Shown here piece after piece: positions 61,081 through 64,000 of a stretch of 64,000 nt of DNA. The stretch is taken from positions 1-64,000 of the forward strand of contig NZ_FRAI01000008.1 of NCBI RefSeq assembly GCF_900142275.1, read 5' to 3'. The number at the start of each line of letters is the position of its first letter. Within the stretch, counting starts at the first letter, position 1. A program made the translations under genes and the position numbers. The notes below the pieces were generated by a model. It made no database searches. It worked only from the letters and a program-made list of their open reading frames with translations, and was not told the origin of the DNA. This stretch comes from Anaerobranca californiensis DSM 14826 (GTDB lineage: Bacteria; Bacillota; Proteinivoracia; Proteinivoracales; Proteinivoracaceae).

Positions 61081-62895
61081 CTACTCTACTGTTACTGATT
61101 TTGCTAAATTCCTTGGTTTATCTACATCACAACCCCTAGCAACTGCTACATGGTAGGAGATTAGCTGTAGTGGTAGAACTGTGAGGATAGGTGTTAGTAA
61201 TGAAGGTACCTTTGGTATTTCTAGCACTTGGTCTACTGATTTAGCCGTTTCTGTATCCCCTTCTTGTACTAAGGCGATGACATAGCCTTCCCTTGCCTTT
61301 ACTTCTTTGATGTTGCTTATTGTTTTTTCATATACATCTAATTGGGTTGCTAAGGCGATGACGGGGATATCCTTTTCAATAAGGGCTAGGGTACCGTGTT
61401 TTAACTCCCCTGCTGCATAGGCTTCAGCATGGATATAGGAAATTTCCTTTAATTTCAATGCCCCTTCTTCTGCTACATGCCAATCTAAACTTCTTCCGAT
61501 AAAGAAACAATCTCCCCAACCTTCAAAGGGTTTAATTAAGGATTCGATTCTTTTTTCTGTTTCGTTGATCACCTTTTGTGCAAGGACTGGCAATTCCTTT
61601 AATCCGCTGTATAGTTCTTTAGGCATCTCTTTACCTAATAATTGGCCAAAGTATAGGGTTAGAAGATAGAAACCTAGTAATTGGGTAGTGTATGCTTTAG
61701 TAGAGGCTACAGCGATTTCTGGCCCTGCTACGGTATGGAACATAAAGTCTGCTTCTCTGGCCACAGAGCTTCCTTTAACATTGGTGATAGCTAATACTTT
61801 AGCTCCCCTCCGCTTTGATTCCCTTAGGGCCGCTAAGGTGTCGGCAGTTTCTCCCGATTGACTGACGACAATTACTAATGTTTTTTCATCTACTAATGGG
61901 TTTCTGTAGCGGAACTCAGAAGCAACGGATACTTCCACTGGTATTCTCAATAACCCTTCAATCAGCTCTTTACCAATTAATCCTGCATGATATGCAGTAC
62001 CACAAGCTACTATTGATATACTTCTAAGTCCTTTTAGATATTCAGGAGTTATATTTAGATAATCTAGGTTTACCCTATCCCCTTGGATTCTATCTTTTAA
62101 AGTATTTCTAAGGGCTGTTGGCTGTTCAAGGATTTCTTTTAACATAAAATGTGGATAACCTTCTTTTTCCGCTGCCTCAGGATCCCAATCCACAGTTAAT
62201 ACCTTTTTATCCACATGGTTCCCTGCTTTATCCATAACTTCAACTTTATCCTTTGTTACTACTGCTATTTCATTGTCATCTAATATTAAAGTCTTTTTAG
62301 TGTACTGGATAATTGCGGGAATATCAGATGCTATGAAGTTTTCCCCACTGCCTAAGCCAATCACTAAGGGACTGTCTTTTCTTACACAAATTAAGCGGTT
62401 GGGTTCATTTTTATGGAGAACTACCAAGGCGTAGGCCCCTTCTAAATGCTTAACAGCTTCCTTCACAGCTTCTAAGAGATCCCCTTTGTAAAACCCTTTA
62501 ATTAAATGGGGTACTACTTCGGTATCTGTTTCTGATTGAAATTTATGGCCCTTTTCTATTAACATTTCCTTTAATGTTAAATAGTTTTCGATGATTCCAT
62601 TGTGGACAACTGCAATTTCACCATCATTGTCTAAATGGGGGTGTGAATTAACATCTGATGGTTTTCCATGGGTAGCCCAACGGGTATGTCCTATACCCAC
62701 AGTAGCAGTGAACTTATCCCCAACAACTTCTTCTAATCCCATTAATCTACCTTCTTTTTTTTCCACAGCTAATAAACCTTTTTCCACAACGGCGATCCCT
62801 GCAGAATCATAACCTCTATATTCTAATTTTGACAATCCTTCAAAAAGAATTGGTGCTGCTTTTTTATCTCCAATATATCCAACTATTCCGCACAT
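61081..62895 (-). CDS. glmS: glutamine-fructose-6-phosphate aminotransferase
   Basis: The enzyme makes glucosamine 6-phosphate, the first step to UDP-GlcNAc for the cell wall. The 604-residue chain starts MCGIVGYIG, with the catalytic cysteine second, so I start at the ATG at 62895, preceded by AAGGAGGA. The glutaminase domain (about 1-240, HTRWATHG, HNGIIENY) is followed by two SIS domains (ACGTAYHAG, VSQSGETADTL, and ending DKPRNLAKSVTVE). Expression is controlled by a glmS ribozyme, and a possible terminator stands between ribozyme and gene. Confidence 0.97.
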   Translation of the reverse strand: MCGIVGYIGDKKAAPILFEGLSKLEYRGYDSAGIAVVEKGLLAVEKKEGRLMGLEEVVGDKFTATVGIGHTRWATHGKPSDVNSHPHLDNDGEIAVVHNGIIENYLTLKEMLIEKGHKFQSETDTEVVPHLIKGFYKGDLLEAVKEAVKHLEGAYALVVLHKNEPNRLICVRKDSPLVIGLGSGENFIASDIPAIIQYTKKTLILDDNEIAVVTKDKVEVMDKAGNHVDKKVLTVDWDPEAAEKEGYPHFMLKEILEQPTALRNTLKDRIQGDRVNLDYLNITPEYLKGLRSISIVACGTAYHAGLIGKELIEGLLRIPVEVSVASEFRYRNPLVDEKTLVIVVSQSGETADTLAALRESKRRGAKVLAITNVKGSSVAREADFMFHTVAGPEIAVASTKAYTTQLLGFYLLTLYFGQLLGKEMPKELYSGLKELPVLAQKVINETEKRIESLIKPFEGWGDCFFIGRSLDWHVAEEGALKLKEISYIHAEAYAAGELKHGTLALIEKDIPVIALATQLDVYEKTISNIKEVKAREGYVIALVQEGDTETAKSVDQVLEIPKVPSLLTPILTVLPLQLISYHVAVARGCDVDKPRNLAKSVTVE

Positions 62896-62972
62896 GGGTT
62901 TATCCTCCTTAAGTTTTCTAAACTTATTTTTCACATATTCTTAAAAAGAAAATCATTAATTTATAAATTTCC

Positions 62973-62999
62973 AAAAAAATATGCCTAAAAAAGGGCATA
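62973..62999 (-). terminator. terminator-like hairpin between the ribozyme and glmS
   Basis: On the minus strand TATGCC pairs with GGCATA around CTTTTTTA, followed by seven T residues. A second TATGCC upstream (63014-63019 region) could pair with the same GGCATA and change the structure. It lies about 80 bases before the glmS start. Confidence 0.55.
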
Positions 63000-63044
63000 C
63001 TAACCCTATTTGAGGCATAGCAAAATACAGCAATTTTTAATTTA

Positions 63045-63208
63045 TCCCCAAAAATTCCTTTTAGGGATAGCTACCCAATTCCCTTTGTGCCCTAAGTCGC
63101 CTCAGGGTTTTGTGGAATTTTTAACGGTAGTAGCATACCGGAAGTCATCCGCCGAAAATTTCGATAAAACTTCATCCTCGTCAACTCAAAAATTTGAGTC
63201 CAGGCGCT
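63045..63208 (-). ncRNA. glmS self-cleaving ribozyme
   Basis: On the minus strand the conserved ribozyme blocks appear in order: AGCGCC at the cleavage site, GACGAGGATG, ATCGA, TCGGCGGATGACTTCCGG, a CCACAAAACCCTGAGG region, and CACAAAGGGAA. Cleavage is expected between A63208 and G63207. Glucosamine 6-phosphate is the cofactor, so the product of GlmS triggers destruction of its own mRNA. The 3' limit is approximate. Confidence 0.95.
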
Positions 63209-63234
63209 TAATAAAAGGTTGATGATATTGCCAT
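63208..63234 (-). CDS. 8-codon ORF ending exactly at the glmS ribozyme cleavage site (putative leader peptide)
   Basis: GGAGGTGGG is followed at the usual distance by ATG and the codons MAISSTFY, then TAA. The last base of the stop codon (63208) is the base before the scissile bond of the glmS ribozyme. The strength of the ribosome binding site and the exact abutment suggest that a ribosome could act here, but the peptide has no homologue and translation is unproven. Confidence 0.4.
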   Translation of the reverse strand: MAISSTFY

Positions 63235-63301
63235 TTGTCCCACCTCCAAAATATTCAATTGTAAATTTCTTACCACCACCTCCTTAAAAGAATAAGGGCG
63301 A

Positions 63302-63331
63302 GGGGTCAGTAAAAACTGACTCCCCTTTTTC
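63302..63331. terminator. hairpin between glmM and the glmS leader
   Basis: GGGGTCAGT pairs with ACTGACTCCCC with one bulged base and is followed by TTTTT on the plus strand. On the minus strand, the direction of glmM, there is no T tract after it, so it may only be a processing or pausing structure. Confidence 0.4.
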
Positions 63332-63346
63332 CTATTTATTATATTA

Positions 63347-64000
63347 CTATGCCAGTTCTTTTTCAATGACACCGGCAATTTTTTGAGCATAATTTTTAAT
63401 TTCTTCTAAATCTTTTCCTTCGATCATTACCCTGATTAAATTTTCTGTGCCGGAAGGCCGGACTAATACCCTGCCTTCACTTCCTAAAATTTCCTCAACT
63501 TCTGAAATTGCCTTTGCTATTTCCCCATTAGAGGAATATTTTTCTTTATCTTGCACTTTAACATTAACTAAAACTTGGGGTAATTTTTGTAAAATACCTT
63601 TAGCCTGGTCTAAAGTTTGTTTTGTGGAAATTAAAGTGTCTAGTAATTGAATAGCTGTAAGTAATCCATCCCCTGTTGTACTGTATTCCAAAAAGATTAT
63701 GTGGCCTGATTGTTCTCCACCTAAAGCATAGCCGCCTTTTAACATTTCCTCTAAGACATATCTGTCGCCAACCTTAGTTTTAATGGGTTTTAGTCCTTCC
63801 CTTTGACAAGCTAAGTCAAAACCTAAATTAGCCATGACTGTTCCTACTACTACATCTTGAGGAAGTCTGCCTATTTCCTTTAAATATTTACCACATATGG
63901 CTAAGATGTAGTCTCCATCGATAATTTCTCCATATTTATCTACTGCTATGAGTCGATCGGCATCTCCATCAAAGGCAAAGCCTAAATCTAACCCATTCTC
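63347..64000 (-). CDS. glmM: phosphoglucosamine mutase, 3' part (runs off the window)
   Basis: GlmM interconverts glucosamine 6-phosphate and 1-phosphate and so uses the GlmS product. The 217 codons present include the metal-binding loop FDGDADR near the edge, GGEQSGHI with the sugar-binding residues, and the phosphate-binding RPSGTENLIRVMIEG near the end. The frame is open to 64000, so the start and catalytic serine lie outside the window. It precedes glmS on the same strand, a common arrangement in Clostridia. Confidence 0.95.
   Translation of the reverse strand, partial: ENGLDLGFAFDGDADRLIAVDKYGEIIDGDYILAICGKYLKEIGRLPQDVVVGTVMANLGFDLACQREGLKPIKTKVGDRYVLEEMLKGGYALGGEQSGHIIFLEYSTTGDGLLTAIQLLDTLISTKQTLDQAKGILQKLPQVLVNVKVQDKEKYSSNGEIAKAISEVEEILGSEGRVLVRPSGTENLIRVMIEGKDLEEIKNYAQKIAGVIEKELA

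Noticed and set aside
63211-63390. 60-codon minus-strand ORF before the glmS leader
   Set aside because: It starts inside glmM in another frame and has no start signal; only its last eight codons follow a strong ribosome binding site, so only those are reported.

Overview
The window comes from a low-GC Gram-positive anaerobe, most likely class Clostridia. Supporting this are strongly AT-rich DNA, strong GGAGG-type ribosome binding sites with several TTG starts, Firmicutes-type leader RNAs (lysine L-box, M-box, glmS ribozyme, BglG-type antiterminators), and ferredoxin-like ATPases next to NifX-like proteins. An Anaerobranca-like genus is a guess only. No rRNA, tRNA or CRISPR array was seen. 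Beyond the first 9 kb nearly all genes lie on the minus strand.

Layout. 0-9 kb (mostly plus): end of an unidentified gene, two tiny membrane proteins, an L-box with lysA, a ctc/L25-like protein, an LtaS-like sulfatase and pyruvate carboxylase. 9-14 kb: pyridoxamine kinase, a DUF21/CBS membrane protein, a SEC-C protein, an RluA-type pseudouridine synthase and an unknown 559-aa membrane-anchored protein. 14-18.5 kb: alpha-glucoside PTS module (EIIA, EIICB, 6-phospho-alpha-glucosidase, RpiR regulator). 18.5-28.8 kb: RtcB ligase, M-box with mgtE and an upstream ORF, an ABC exporter pair, a 6S-like RNA candidate, a DtxR/MntR-like regulator divergent from a frameshifted metal exporter, a Cys-rich peptide, a GGDEF-EAL protein and a VTT protein. 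28.9-34.3 kb: sucrose module (scrB, scrA, sacT, scrK) with two antiterminator/terminator leaders. 34.4-38.6 kb: two chemoreceptors separated by a small tyrosine recombinase flanked by inverted 30-bp sites. 38.8-44.4 kb: a ferredoxin, potABCD with a PuuR-like regulator, and degV. 44.5-48.7 kb: a seven-gene operon (Mrp, two NifX-like proteins, two ferredoxin-fused ATPases, Fur-like and DUF134 regulators) behind a consensus promoter overlapped by two copies of a palindrome.

48.9-61 kb is a decayed accessory region: ISLre2, IS4 and IS256 elements, an IS3 remnant, several gene fragments (a DarT-like toxin start, a Uma2 end, a pRiA4b ORF-3 fragment and two more with in-frame stops), and 1.4 kb of repeat-rich noncoding DNA. 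Intact genes there are an EEP-fold enzyme, a pRiA4b ORF-3-like protein, an HD-domain protein, a CmpB-like membrane protein and a UbiB kinase. 61-64 kb returns to core genes: glmS with its ribozyme, and the 3' part of glmM.

The most interesting items are the probable self-contained invertible promoter element at 35.7-36.5 kb, the new operator pair before the Mrp/NifX operon, an 8-codon ORF whose stop codon ends exactly at the glmS ribozyme cleavage site, an acidic upstream ORF between the M-box and mgtE, and a 6S-like RNA.
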